DNA of 44,873 nt, from positions 1 through 44,873 of the forward strand of contig JALHMY010000082.1 in the NCBI GenBank assembly GCA_022843805.1. The letters run 5' to 3'. Each line of letters begins with the position of its first letter. Within the stretch, counting starts at the first letter, position 1. Source of the DNA: Fuerstiella sp. GTDB taxonomy: Bacteria > Planctomycetota > Planctomycetia > Planctomycetales > Planctomycetaceae. The translations under genes were made by a program, and so were the position numbers. Below are positions 7,452 to 15,616 of this stretch, piece by piece. The notes beneath the pieces are model-generated. The model did not search any database, was not told where the DNA came from, and saw nothing but the letters and a program-made list of their open reading frames with translations.

Positions 7452-10400
7452 TCAGCGAACCGTGACAAAGTCGTTGTGGTTCAGAAGTGCTCGCACGAGA
7501 CTTTCACGAGCCGCAGTCATCGCTGCCGTCGGTGGAACGCTGGCTTCTGCAGACAATTGCACCTGTTGCTCAATCGCCCTGCGACAAATCTGATGTTCGG
7601 TGTCGGTCGGTGTTCTGGACAGGATCTGTTCAAAAACATCTACAATGAACGGATCATGAGACTGATCGGAAGACTGATCGCGAGGCAGTTCGCCCGCGAT
7701 CTGGTGTTCATTTGCCGAGTGCTCTTTTTCCCACGAGCCTGCGATCACTCTGCTCAGTTCATGCACAAGATCACTGTTCGTCAGAGCCAGAGCCTGCTGA
7801 GGAACAATGCTGCTCGTGCGTCGATAACAATCCAGCGGATCGGGAGCATCAAACAACTGTCCCAGCGGACTTCGACCTCCAGCTTCCGGATGAATACTGT
7901 AGTAAAGGCTTCGGCGACGAGTCGTCAGAGCCTGGCTGTTTTCCAGTTCTACTCCTCCGATTTGCGAATCGAGGACTCCCGCGCAGTACAGAAGGCTGTC
8001 ACGTACGACTTCGGATTCCATTCGCCCCGGATTCATTCTCCAGAGCAGCTTGTTTTCCGGATCGGCAGCCGAGGCGCTGGCAACGGCAGCGGGAATGTCC
8101 TGGCCTGAAGGAATTCCACTGAAGCGTCGATATGCTGTACTGGTTACAATGATGCGGTGCAGATGTTTCATCTTCCAGCCAGATTTCATCAGCTCTGCCG
8201 CCATCCAGTCGAGAAGTTCCGGATGAGTTGGAGCGTCTCCGTTTCGTCCGAAGTCACTGACACTGGCAACGATGGGAGAATGAAAGTGCCATGACCAGAG
8301 ATGATTGACCGCAACTCTTGCCGTCAGCGGATTTTCAGGACTGGTCATCCATTCGGCGAGAGCCTTTCGACGGCCGGTACTTTGCTGAGGATAGACTGGG
8401 CTGAGAGAAGTATACGTCTCCGCCAGTTTCTCATCAGCGAGTGCGGCGCGAGCAGCCGCCTCGGCTTTCATAGCCACAGACAGGGCATTGCCGGCAGCTT
8501 CGATTTCCTTCCCGCGAGTTGCATCGTCAGCAGGTTTTGCTGTGGCCACTGCAAGGGATCGCTCGTTCAGAAGGACGTCGGATTCTGCTTTTCGAAGGGC
8601 GGCTTCACGTTCAAGTCGACTGGCGGTCTGGATGAGCATCTGCTGATCCGCGGTACGATCGCCTTCATATTTTGCCCGATCGGCAGCGATGACTGCTTCC
8701 AATGCCGACAGGCTTGCTTGAGCGGAAACCAGACGGGCTTCCGCTGCCAGCAGCGGCAGTGACGCCTGTCTGATGGCCATTCGGGCGTTCTTTACCTGCC
8801 GGGACGCTTTATTCAGCGACATGCTGGCCGAAGTGGACGAGATTACCGACACGGCTGGAGCGATGCTGTAAGATGACCCAGTCCACTGATCGGAACCGGT
8901 GAGTTCCTGCCCTTCGGCATAACTGGGTGGTTCGAAATCCAGATAAACCGGATGACGTTTGGCCTGATTCGAGTTGTCAGCTTCGACTGGCACTGTCCAG
9001 ACAAAGTTATCGATCACCGCCGCACTGCCTGGGCGAGCATCGAAGCTGATGGGTTTCAGCGGATTGTTGACAGGTGACCAGCCATTCAATGCAACCGGCA
9101 CGGCGTCGACAGCGATGGTTCCATCCGCATAGTACACTGTCAGGAGTGCTCGATCGGCCGACGGTTGCAGCGTGAACGAGATATCAAAGCGATTTTGTCC
9201 GGCAGCAAAATCATATTTGCCCGCCTGGAAATCACTGGTCGTTCCCGGCTGGTACGCCATGATGCGTCCCTGATCGAATGCCAGATAGCCAGCTGTCAGG
9301 CCCTGGGCGCTGTCTTTGACAAACTGAAAATTGAAATGAGCGTCATTCAGAATCATCAGCTGAAAGTTGAGCATTGCTCCGTCGGAAAATTCGGCGACCT
9401 CTGTCAGGAGTCTCTGCACAATTCGTCGTCCGGTGGTCGCATCCAGCAGCAGGGACTGACGTCCGGAGAGGGCGCCCTTTTCTGCCCCTTGTTCAGCCTC
9501 AAGCAGAGCCTGCTTCAGCTCCGTTTCCGCATTGGAAAGTTCTGTGAGAAGTTCCGGCGGCACTTCAGTGGCGGTCATCTTCGCGGCGGCGAGTTCTGTT
9601 TCAGCCTGAGCAAGTGCAGTTCGTGCATCCGTCAGGGCGGCTTCCTGAATGGCAGGGCGAAGTCCGGGGTACCATGCTCGGGCAGGCAGGCTGACGGTGT
9701 CGATCTTCAGTGAATCGGGAGCCAGGAAAGCGGGCAACCCGGCTGGAATGGAACCACGATCCTTCAGACGATTTCGTTCATCTCCGCCCGTATAGAACCA
9801 TGTGGGTGCTTCAGGACTTCTGTCAAAGATGCGAGCGATTCCCAGACGAGTGACACTGCGTGTGCCGGCGTAGGTATAATCCTGAAAAATTCCCGGATCC
9901 GCTTCTCCGGCAATGCGATCCTGCCGGATAAAGATTGGTTCAAAGAAGGCACGCATGCGGAAGTAGTCTTCATGCATGATGGGATCATACTTGTGATCGT
10001 GGCAGTGAGCACAATTAAATGTCAGTCCGAGAAATGCCTTGCCGGTGTGTTCAACCGTATTTCGCATCCAGTCGTTGGGGTTGAGTGAATAGTAGTTTCG
10101 AATCAGGTAACCGGTTGCGGTGGCCGCATCGTCGTCCTCGGGAAAGATCTCATCGCCGGCCAGCATTTCCTGCACCATGCGGTCGTACCCTTTATCGGAA
10201 TTGAGAGACTGGACGATCCAGTCTCGCCATCGAAACAGCTGTGACGCGCTGTTGCGAACATCGTTGACGTCGCGGCGACCATACCAGTCGCTGTATCGCC
10301 AGATATCCATCCAGTGTCTGGCCCAGCGTTCTCCGTGCCGTGGATCATTCAGCAGACGATCAACGACTTTTTCCCATGCATCGTGTGACTTGTCCGCAAG

Positions 10401-11084
10401 AAATGCGTGCAGTTCTTCCTGCCTGGGTGGCAGGCCAATCAGGTCGATGTAAAGCCGTCGCAGCTGGACGGCCGCCGGAGCAGGGGGCAATGGCTGTATT
10501 CCGTGTTCGATATGCTTCTTCGCGAGAAACGCATCTATGGGGTGTGTAGACTCGGGGTAGCCGGGATTCAGACTGGTGTCAATCAGTGGCACTTCAGGCT
10601 GCCGGACCGGCTGAAACGACCAGTGCTGGCGAGGATCAGCCTCCGGCTGTTCGCCTTCCGGTGTTTCGGCTCCCTGCTGAATCCATGTTGCGATGGAATT
10701 GATCTGCAAGTCCGTCAGAGGCTCACCTTCCGGAGGCATGCGTCTGGAAGCGTCTTTTGTTGAGACTCTGTCGAGCAGCGGGCTGTCGCCCGGACGGTCA
10801 GTCATGACCACTGCTCCGCCTTCGCTGCCAGAACGAATCAGGCTGCCTGCATCGAGCCGCAGTCCGGCTTCCTGCTTCAGGCTTCCATGACATGCATAAC
10901 ATCGTGCTTTCAAAACAGGTTTGACCTGTTTCAGATAATCGACTTCCGCTGAAGTGGCAGTTTCTTCTGCGGTGGTTTCCGGCTTCTGCGTCGCAAATGC
11001 CAGCGTTCCATTATGCGAAAGCCATGCCGACAGGATCACGACGCGAAACAAACGGCGAATGTTTGTCAGTCTGTGTGAATTCAT
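7452..11084 (-). CDS. PSCyt1/DUF1549/DUF1553 large secreted protein
   Basis: With the start at ATG 11084 the product has 1210 residues and a clean signal peptide (basic start, LFRVVILSAWL, cleavage near TLAFA). In-frame ATGs at 11126 and 11153 are possible but place the signal peptide internally. PSCyt1 follows, with the haem-type motif CYACH (Cys62, Cys65, His66). DUF1549 starts near HWSFQPV and includes CAHCHDHKYDP (about residue 358). A middle section holds a beta-rich LamG-like part flanked by long Ala/Glu-rich coiled coils. DUF1553 begins near residue 905 (RKALAEWMTSPENPLTARVA). These proteins are characteristic of planctomycetes and pair with DUF1501; a periplasmic redox or polysaccharide-degradation role is usually assumed but not proven. 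It is followed by DUF1501 in the same operon. Confidence 0.92.
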   Translation of the reverse strand: MNSHRLTNIRRLFRVVILSAWLSHNGTLAFATQKPETTAEETATSAEVDYLKQVKPVLKARCYACHGSLKQEAGLRLDAGSLIRSGSEGGAVVMTDRPGDSPLLDRVSTKDASRRMPPEGEPLTDLQINSIATWIQQGAETPEGEQPEADPRQHWSFQPVRQPEVPLIDTSLNPGYPESTHPIDAFLAKKHIEHGIQPLPPAPAAVQLRRLYIDLIGLPPRQEELHAFLADKSHDAWEKVVDRLLNDPRHGERWARHWMDIWRYSDWYGRRDVNDVRNSASQLFRWRDWIVQSLNSDKGYDRMVQEMLAGDEIFPEDDDAATATGYLIRNYYSLNPNDWMRNTVEHTGKAFLGLTFNCAHCHDHKYDPIMHEDYFRMRAFFEPIFIRQDRIAGEADPGIFQDYTYAGTRSVTRLGIARIFDRSPEAPTWFYTGGDERNRLKDRGSIPAGLPAFLAPDSLKIDTVSLPARAWYPGLRPAIQEAALTDARTALAQAETELAAAKMTATEVPPELLTELSNAETELKQALLEAEQGAEKGALSGRQSLLLDATTGRRIVQRLLTEVAEFSDGAMLNFQLMILNDAHFNFQFVKDSAQGLTAGYLAFDQGRIMAYQPGTTSDFQAGKYDFAAGQNRFDISFTLQPSADRALLTVYYADGTIAVDAVPVALNGWSPVNNPLKPISFDARPGSAAVIDNFVWTVPVEADNSNQAKRHPVYLDFEPPSYAEGQELTGSDQWTGSSYSIAPAVSVISSTSASMSLNKASRQVKNARMAIRQASLPLLAAEARLVSAQASLSALEAVIAADRAKYEGDRTADQQMLIQTASRLEREAALRKAESDVLLNERSLAVATAKPADDATRGKEIEAAGNALSVAMKAEAAARAALADEKLAETYTSLSPVYPQQSTGRRKALAEWMTSPENPLTARVAVNHLWSWHFHSPIVASVSDFGRNGDAPTHPELLDWMAAELMKSGWKMKHLHRIIVTSTAYRRFSGIPSGQDIPAAVASASAADPENKLLWRMNPGRMESEVVRDSLLYCAGVLDSQIGGVELENSQALTTRRRSLYYSIHPEAGGRSPLGQLFDAPDPLDCYRRTSSIVPQQALALTNSDLVHELSRVIAGSWEKEHSANEHQIAGELPRDQSSDQSHDPFIVDVFEQILSRTPTDTEHQICRRAIEQQVQLSAEASVPPTAAMTAARESLVRALLNHNDFVTVR

Positions 11085-11171
11085 GGGAGGCAGTCGGAGC
11101 TTAGGGAAGGACGGGGGCGAGGCCATGTTTGACCGGCAACCCGGAAAGATCATGATTCAGGCGAGACACAT

Positions 11172-11200
11172 ATTATAAACGACCTGGGACGGATGGAAAA
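11172..11200 (-). promoter_or_regulatory. Putative promoter of DUF1549-DUF1501 operon
   Basis: On the minus strand a perfect TATAAT lies at 11177-11172, with only a weak -35 (TTTTCC) 17 bases upstream. Transcription would begin near 11165, giving a leader of about 80 bases to ATG 11084. This argues against the in-frame ATG at 11153. Confidence 0.35.
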
Positions 11201-11381
11201 CAGTTTAGGCCGTATTTGGATAGAAGTGTCGGAGGGAAACGTTTCCTGCGGATATGGAACTCCGTCCGGTGCAAAGGCCCTGTAAAACCGCGAGGCGAGG
11301 TTGTGGGCGAAGGTAAGAACCCATCAATAAATCCGTGGCTTCGGGGATGAGTATGGCGTGTAGTTGCGACAACGTGCAGGC

Positions 11382-11438
11382 AATCCCGTCGGCGGAGCGA
11401 CGGGTGTACTGTACACCCGTCGCTCCGCCGACGGGATT
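11382..11438. repeat. Perfect 27-bp inverted repeat (REP-like palindrome)
   Basis: Arms 11382-11408 and 11412-11438 are exact reverse complements around the three-base loop CTG. The stem includes GTCGGCGGAGCGACGGG. On the plus strand the stem is followed by TT only, and on the minus strand there is no T-run. It lies downstream of the minus-strand sialidase gene, so it may end or protect that transcript, or be a mobile palindromic unit. Confidence 0.8.
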
Positions 11439-11533
11439 TTGCAGCGGTGGAGGCTCCGTCAGGGCAAAACACGGAGTTGATTATGCACAAGTCCTTAGCG
11501 ACGTTTCATCAGCCGCAGTGTACTCGTCCCTGA

Positions 11534-13261
11534 TTATTCCTGCTGTGTGGGTTCATTGGAAACCGGATGCTGGCCAGTCAGTAAATCCTTCAGGCGAAAC
11601 TTTTCGAAGACGAGGTGAGACTGGCTGCCTTCATAGATGATGCCGATATGTTCGTCATCGACTCGAGTAAGGCTCGGGTAACCGGCCCCGCGGCCTTCGT
11701 CCAGCAGCAGATGATGAGACTCGGGCCATGTGCTTCCATCGTCAAAGCTGACCTGAATTGTGTGGTGAGTCCGACCTTTCTGTGAGTGCGGATTGGCAAA
11801 CAGAAGCACATGTTTTTTTTCGCCGTTTTGCTGATAATCAGCCCGCAGCAGACTGCCATTGCAGTTGGGTTCGATCAGAGTATCACGACTGGTGGCATGA
11901 GCCTTCCATGTCTGCCCCAGATCGCTGGTAACGACAACAGCGCGAAATCGTTCGTGATCATTTCGGATGTTCAGCATAATTGAACCATCCTGCAACATCG
12001 CAGCCTGGCATTCGTTTCCGCCGTGATAGCCGGGGTTTCCAACAGTCCAGTTTTCACCGTGATCGCGACTAATCATCAGGGTGGCAAAGGTTTCTTTGTC
12101 GCCTCGTCCATCGCGTCCCTGGACAGGCATGACGAGGGTGCCATCCGGCAAATTGATTCCCTGCTGCGGTGACGGAGCGAAGAGCCACCAGGCTTCCTTC
12201 TTCAGCAGACGGGTCAGATTCTGTGGTTTCGACCATGTGATTCCATCATCTTTTGAGCGAACCAGCATGAACTGGGCCGCTTTTCCGATTTCAAAACCAG
12301 GTTCGGATCCGTCATCAACCCACTGGTGCTTTCCCGGTTTCCCGTACATCCAGAGAGCGAAACAAAAAATCTCGCCGGTCTGCTGATCAATGATGATGCC
12401 AGGATCGCTGCAGCCATTCAGTTCCTGAGGAAGACCTCCGTATTCGCCCATATCCATGATGACTCGAACGGGTTCCCACGATTGTCCTCCGTCGGTACTG
12501 CGGCTCAGGCCAATATCGATATCTTCCTGCAGATCGCGGCCCATCCGTCGGCGCATGTCGTAAACACAATGCAGAGTTCCTTTGGGCGAAGTTGCGATCG
12601 CAGGTATACGATATGTGTGAACGTCGTCGTCTTTGTGTCGACGGACGGCAACACCGATTCGATGACGGTGATTCGGCGGATGAATGTCCTGACCAGCGTC
12701 CGTGCCGCTTTTCGGAACGATTTTTCCAGCCGGAGTTTCAATACTGGTGCACGTGGCGGCAACGTGATGCAAAAGACTGGCCGACTCTTTCAGGCGGCAA
12801 CTCAGCCAGAAATAGTTTTTTCCGGCGGTAAGAATGTATTCGTCTCGAAATGTTATCACGGTCGCTGGTTCTGCTGATTCACCGAAACGCTGCTCCGAAG
12901 AAAACTCGGGGTTCTGACCGGTGGAAAACAGTGTCAGGGAATCCATGTCCTGCAGATCATCCGTCCCCTCAGTCGTAAACTGAAACTCCGTGATTTTTCC
13001 AGGTGCGGCGTCAGTTGCTTCGATCTCTATGCGAAGCAAACCGCCATGTTCGTTTCGGATCAGGACAGGATGGCCCGGGTAGAACACAGATGCACTGGTG
13101 CCCGTCGGCAAACTTTTCAGGGAACATTTCTGCTCTCCATTAAGGTCACCCTCCTGGGCCAGCGTTTGAGAAAGACGCCAGGGAGATTGCAGTGTTCCGC
13201 ATGCGAGAAAACCGATGACAAGGATCCACGTTAGCGCGAACGATGAGCGAAGCAGGTTCAT
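11534..13261 (-). CDS. Secreted exo-sialidase (GH33-like, BNR repeats)
   Basis: The product has 575 residues. A signal peptide occupies about 1-36. Residues about 60-175 resemble the domain often found in front of bacterial neuraminidase propellers. The six-bladed sialidase propeller starts with TYRIPAIA (Arg218 of the arginine triad) and carries five Asp-box-like motifs: STDGGQSW, SKDDGITW, RDHGENW, SDLGQTW and FDDGSTW. Another likely triad Arg is in LNIRND, the Glu in IEPNCNGSL and the nucleophile Tyr528 in GAGYPSL fit the GH33 catalytic pair. It should release sialic acid from glycans outside the cytoplasm. Its ATG overlaps the stop of the upstream DUF1501 gene (ATGA), so translation is probably coupled. 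Exact substrate unknown. Confidence 0.88.
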   Translation of the reverse strand: MNLLRSSFALTWILVIGFLACGTLQSPWRLSQTLAQEGDLNGEQKCSLKSLPTGTSASVFYPGHPVLIRNEHGGLLRIEIEATDAAPGKITEFQFTTEGTDDLQDMDSLTLFSTGQNPEFSSEQRFGESAEPATVITFRDEYILTAGKNYFWLSCRLKESASLLHHVAATCTSIETPAGKIVPKSGTDAGQDIHPPNHRHRIGVAVRRHKDDDVHTYRIPAIATSPKGTLHCVYDMRRRMGRDLQEDIDIGLSRSTDGGQSWEPVRVIMDMGEYGGLPQELNGCSDPGIIIDQQTGEIFCFALWMYGKPGKHQWVDDGSEPGFEIGKAAQFMLVRSKDDGITWSKPQNLTRLLKKEAWWLFAPSPQQGINLPDGTLVMPVQGRDGRGDKETFATLMISRDHGENWTVGNPGYHGGNECQAAMLQDGSIMLNIRNDHERFRAVVVTSDLGQTWKAHATSRDTLIEPNCNGSLLRADYQQNGEKKHVLLFANPHSQKGRTHHTIQVSFDDGSTWPESHHLLLDEGRGAGYPSLTRVDDEHIGIIYEGSQSHLVFEKFRLKDLLTGQHPVSNEPTQQE

Positions 13262-14736
13262 GAACGGTCCTCGATAAGTTCGCGGATTACTCTTCCATGG
13301 ACATCAGTCAGCCGATGATCACGGCCGCCATGGCGAAATGTCAGACGTTCATGATCCAGTCCAAGCTGATGCAGCATGGTGGCGTGAATATCCTGGATCG
13401 TCACCGGATTGTTGACCACGGCATTTCCGTGATCATCCGTTTCTCCATACCAGCTGCCGCCTCGAAAACCGCCACCGGCAAGGAAGATTGAATAGCAACT
13501 GACATGATGATCCCGTCCGCTCGACGAGGTCACTCGGGGAGTGTGAGGCGTTCGTCCCATTTCACCCGCCCAGAGAATAATGGTTTCGTCCAGCAGGCCT
13601 CGTTGCTTCAGGTCAAGGATCAGAGCGGCGACGGCCCGATCGGTGATTCCGGCGTTTTTCGCATGATTGACTCGAATTTCCCCGTGCTGATCCCAGGGGG
13701 AGTTATTGCCGTCGAAGCTGGGGCAGGTGATTTCCACGAAACGAACACCCGCTTCGACAAGACGTCGGGCGCGAAGTGCCTGAATGGCATAGAACTGCTG
13801 ATACTCATCAGCCGAGTCAACGCCGTACATCTTTTGGATATGAGCGGGTTCACGAGTGACATCGGCAATGTCCGGCACGGTGCTTTGCATTCGAAATGCG
13901 GTCTCGTAGTTGGCGATCGCGCTTTCGATCGCCTGGGCATCTGAGCTTTGCAGGGCAAACTCCGCATCCTGTTCGGCGAGCAGTGCGAGCTCCATTCGCT
14001 GAATCTCGGCTGAATCCAAAGGTCGGATATTGTCAACAGGGAGACCTTTGGCTCGCATCATCGTGGCCTGATGGCTGGCGGGCAGATACGAACTTCCAAA
14101 GTTTTCCAGCCCGCCGTTTGGTACCCAGTCATTGTTCAGCAGCACATAACCTGGAAGATTCTGGTTCTCTGTACCCAGACCATACGAAACCCAGGCACCC
14201 AGACTTGGACCCTGACCGAGCACTCGACCTGTGTGCAGAAGCAGGTTCTGAGCACCATGAAGAGGAAGTTCTCCCATCATGGATCGCACAACACACAGTT
14301 CATCCGCAACGCTGGCAATTTGAGGCAGCAGATCGCTCACCCACAGTCCGCTCTGCCCTCGCTGTTGAAATTTCCATGGACTGCCGAACCAGACTCGTCC
14401 GGCAGCAGACTGCGAACGCTTTGAAACAGCTGCCTCGCCGATCGCCTGTCCTTCATGCACTTTCAGCAGCGGCTTGGGGTCAAATGTATCGACGTGGCTC
14501 GGGCCTCCGTCCATAAAACAAAAAATGACGTTCTTTGCACGTGCAGGAAAATGTTGGGCCGGAGCCGCCGGCTTTGAAGAACTTGTCTGTGCAGGTACCG
14601 ATGCAGACTGGCCGAAAAGACTGGACAACGCCAGCCAGCCGAAACCCGCCGACGCGGACTGCAGAATCTGACGACGGCTGCCTGTTCCATTCATCGTCAG
14701 CAGGTGTGCGATTGAGCTGCGATTGCCGTCTTGCAT
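13258..14736 (-). CDS. DUF1501 family secreted protein, second copy
   Basis: The frame encodes 492 residues from ATG 14736; ATG 14694 (MNGTGSRRQILQ) is an alternative and neither has a clear ribosome site. Twin arginines followed by ASAGFGWLALSSLFG suggest a Tat signal. Family motifs are VIFCFMDGGPSHVDTFDPKP near residue 70, HTGRVLGQGPSLGAWVSYGLG, WAGEMGRTPHTP and SGRDHHVSCYSIFLAGGG. It is clearly related to, but different from, the DUF1501 at 5896-7425. Unusually, the next gene is a sialidase overlapped by four bases rather than a DUF1549/1553 gene, and no such gene lies upstream; the divergent repeat-filled region follows instead. It is the first gene of its operon. The reaction is unknown. 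Confidence 0.9.
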   Translation of the reverse strand: MQDGNRSSIAHLLTMNGTGSRRQILQSASAGFGWLALSSLFGQSASVPAQTSSSKPAAPAQHFPARAKNVIFCFMDGGPSHVDTFDPKPLLKVHEGQAIGEAAVSKRSQSAAGRVWFGSPWKFQQRGQSGLWVSDLLPQIASVADELCVVRSMMGELPLHGAQNLLLHTGRVLGQGPSLGAWVSYGLGTENQNLPGYVLLNNDWVPNGGLENFGSSYLPASHQATMMRAKGLPVDNIRPLDSAEIQRMELALLAEQDAEFALQSSDAQAIESAIANYETAFRMQSTVPDIADVTREPAHIQKMYGVDSADEYQQFYAIQALRARRLVEAGVRFVEITCPSFDGNNSPWDQHGEIRVNHAKNAGITDRAVAALILDLKQRGLLDETIILWAGEMGRTPHTPRVTSSSGRDHHVSCYSIFLAGGGFRGGSWYGETDDHGNAVVNNPVTIQDIHATMLHQLGLDHERLTFRHGGRDHRLTDVHGRVIRELIEDRS

Positions 14737-14909
14737 AAACGCATCCGATGTGTCAGACAGTTGTCGGGAGACGCTGTGTACAGAAGGTGTTAGCGATCGG
14801 TGTGCCCTGTTCTGTCGTGATTATTACTTATGTTGTGATATTCGTGGTAAGAATTCAAATCTCAGGCGATATTGAGCCGCCCGGGGTTGCGCAGAGTGTG
14901 GTAGAAATC

Positions 14910-14941
14910 GCGGGGGATGCGGGTGCGATCAGGGCGGCGTT
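14910..14941. repeat. Inverted copy of a segment of the 188-bp repeat
   Basis: This stretch is a close reverse complement of 15103-15132 and 15291-15320 (AACGCCGCCC, then CACCCGCGTCCCGC in the direct copies). It sits just left of the tandem array, so the array is flanked by an inverted piece of itself. Confidence 0.6.
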
Positions 14942-14956
14942 CTGTTGTAGTATCAG

Positions 14957-15376
14957 CCCCTCCCGATCTTGCTATCGCTCGATCGACCTCCCCCGGCTTC
15001 GCCGGGAGAGGAGGTTTTTAATAACCTCCCCTCCCGCGCAGCGAAGCGAAGTGGGAGGGGTCGGCCGACAGGCCGGGGGAGGGATCGCCGCGGGTTGCAC
15101 TCAACGCCGCCCCAATCACACCCGCGTCCCGCAGTTGCCCCGGCCCCCTCCCGATCTTGCTATCGCTCGATCGACCTCCCCCGGCTTCGCCGGGAGAGGA
15201 GGTTTTTAATAACCTCCCCTCCCGCGCAGCGAAGCGGAGTGGGAGGGGTCGGCCGACTGGCCGGGGGAGGGCCCGCCGCGGGTTGCACTCAACGCCGCCC
15301 CAATCACACCCGCGTCCCGCAGTTCACCAGCCCCCTCCCGATCTTGCTTCGCTCGCTCGACCTCCCCCAGCTTCGC
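14957..15376. repeat. Tandem 188-bp repeat, two full copies and a partial third
   Basis: Copies begin near 14957, 15145 and 15332, with spacing 188 and 187 bases. The first two differ at only a few positions, indicating recent duplication. The third stops after about 45 bases and passes into a short tandem repeat. Each unit holds two hairpins: CCCCCGGC-TTC-GCCGGGAG type, and one in the GTCGGCCGAC/GGCCGGGGGAGGG segment. Confidence 0.85.
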
Positions 15377-15452
15377 TGGGAGAGGAGGGTTTCGATGGGA
15401 GAGGAGGGTTTCGTTGGGAGAGGAGGGTTTCGCTGGGAGAGGAGGTTCTCGG
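15377..15452. repeat. 19-bp tandem repeat, four units
   Basis: Units of TGGGAGAGGAGGGTTTCGN run at 15377-15395, 15396-15414, 15415-15433 and a degenerate 15434-15452. They look like an expansion of the right arm of the hairpin in the 188-bp unit. Confidence 0.85.
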
Positions 15453-15616
15453 GGAGACGACTTTTTTTGTCTTGAAATGTCCAGAGTCGCCAAACATCAG
15501 AAAGTTCCCCTTTTCTGGATCGGCGGATTCTGCTACTTCTACAGGTATTAGGCTCCGGCTTGCCCAGGATTCGGGTAAAACAACCGGTGTTTTTGGTCGT
15601 CCGGGAAGGGATTCCC

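Larger units (their letters stand above)
11085..11533. other. Intergenic region between sialidase and DUF1549 genes
   Basis: About 450 bases with no supported gene. It contains the putative promoter at 11172-11200 and a perfect palindrome at 11382-11438. The remainder shows nothing recognisable. Confidence 0.5.
14737..15616. other. Repeat-filled divergent intergenic region
   Basis: About 880 bases separate the DUF1501 gene (minus) from the DUF11 gene (plus). Most of it is occupied by the inverted segment and tandem repeats listed separately. Open frames crossing it are by-products of the repeats. Promoters for both sides must lie in the remaining edges (about 14740-14900 and 15455-15610), where none is obvious. 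Confidence 0.6.

Noticed and set aside
15377..15452. Possible CRISPR array (short regular repeats)
   Set aside because: The 19-base units are directly adjacent with no unique spacers and no cas genes nearby, so it is a simple tandem repeat.
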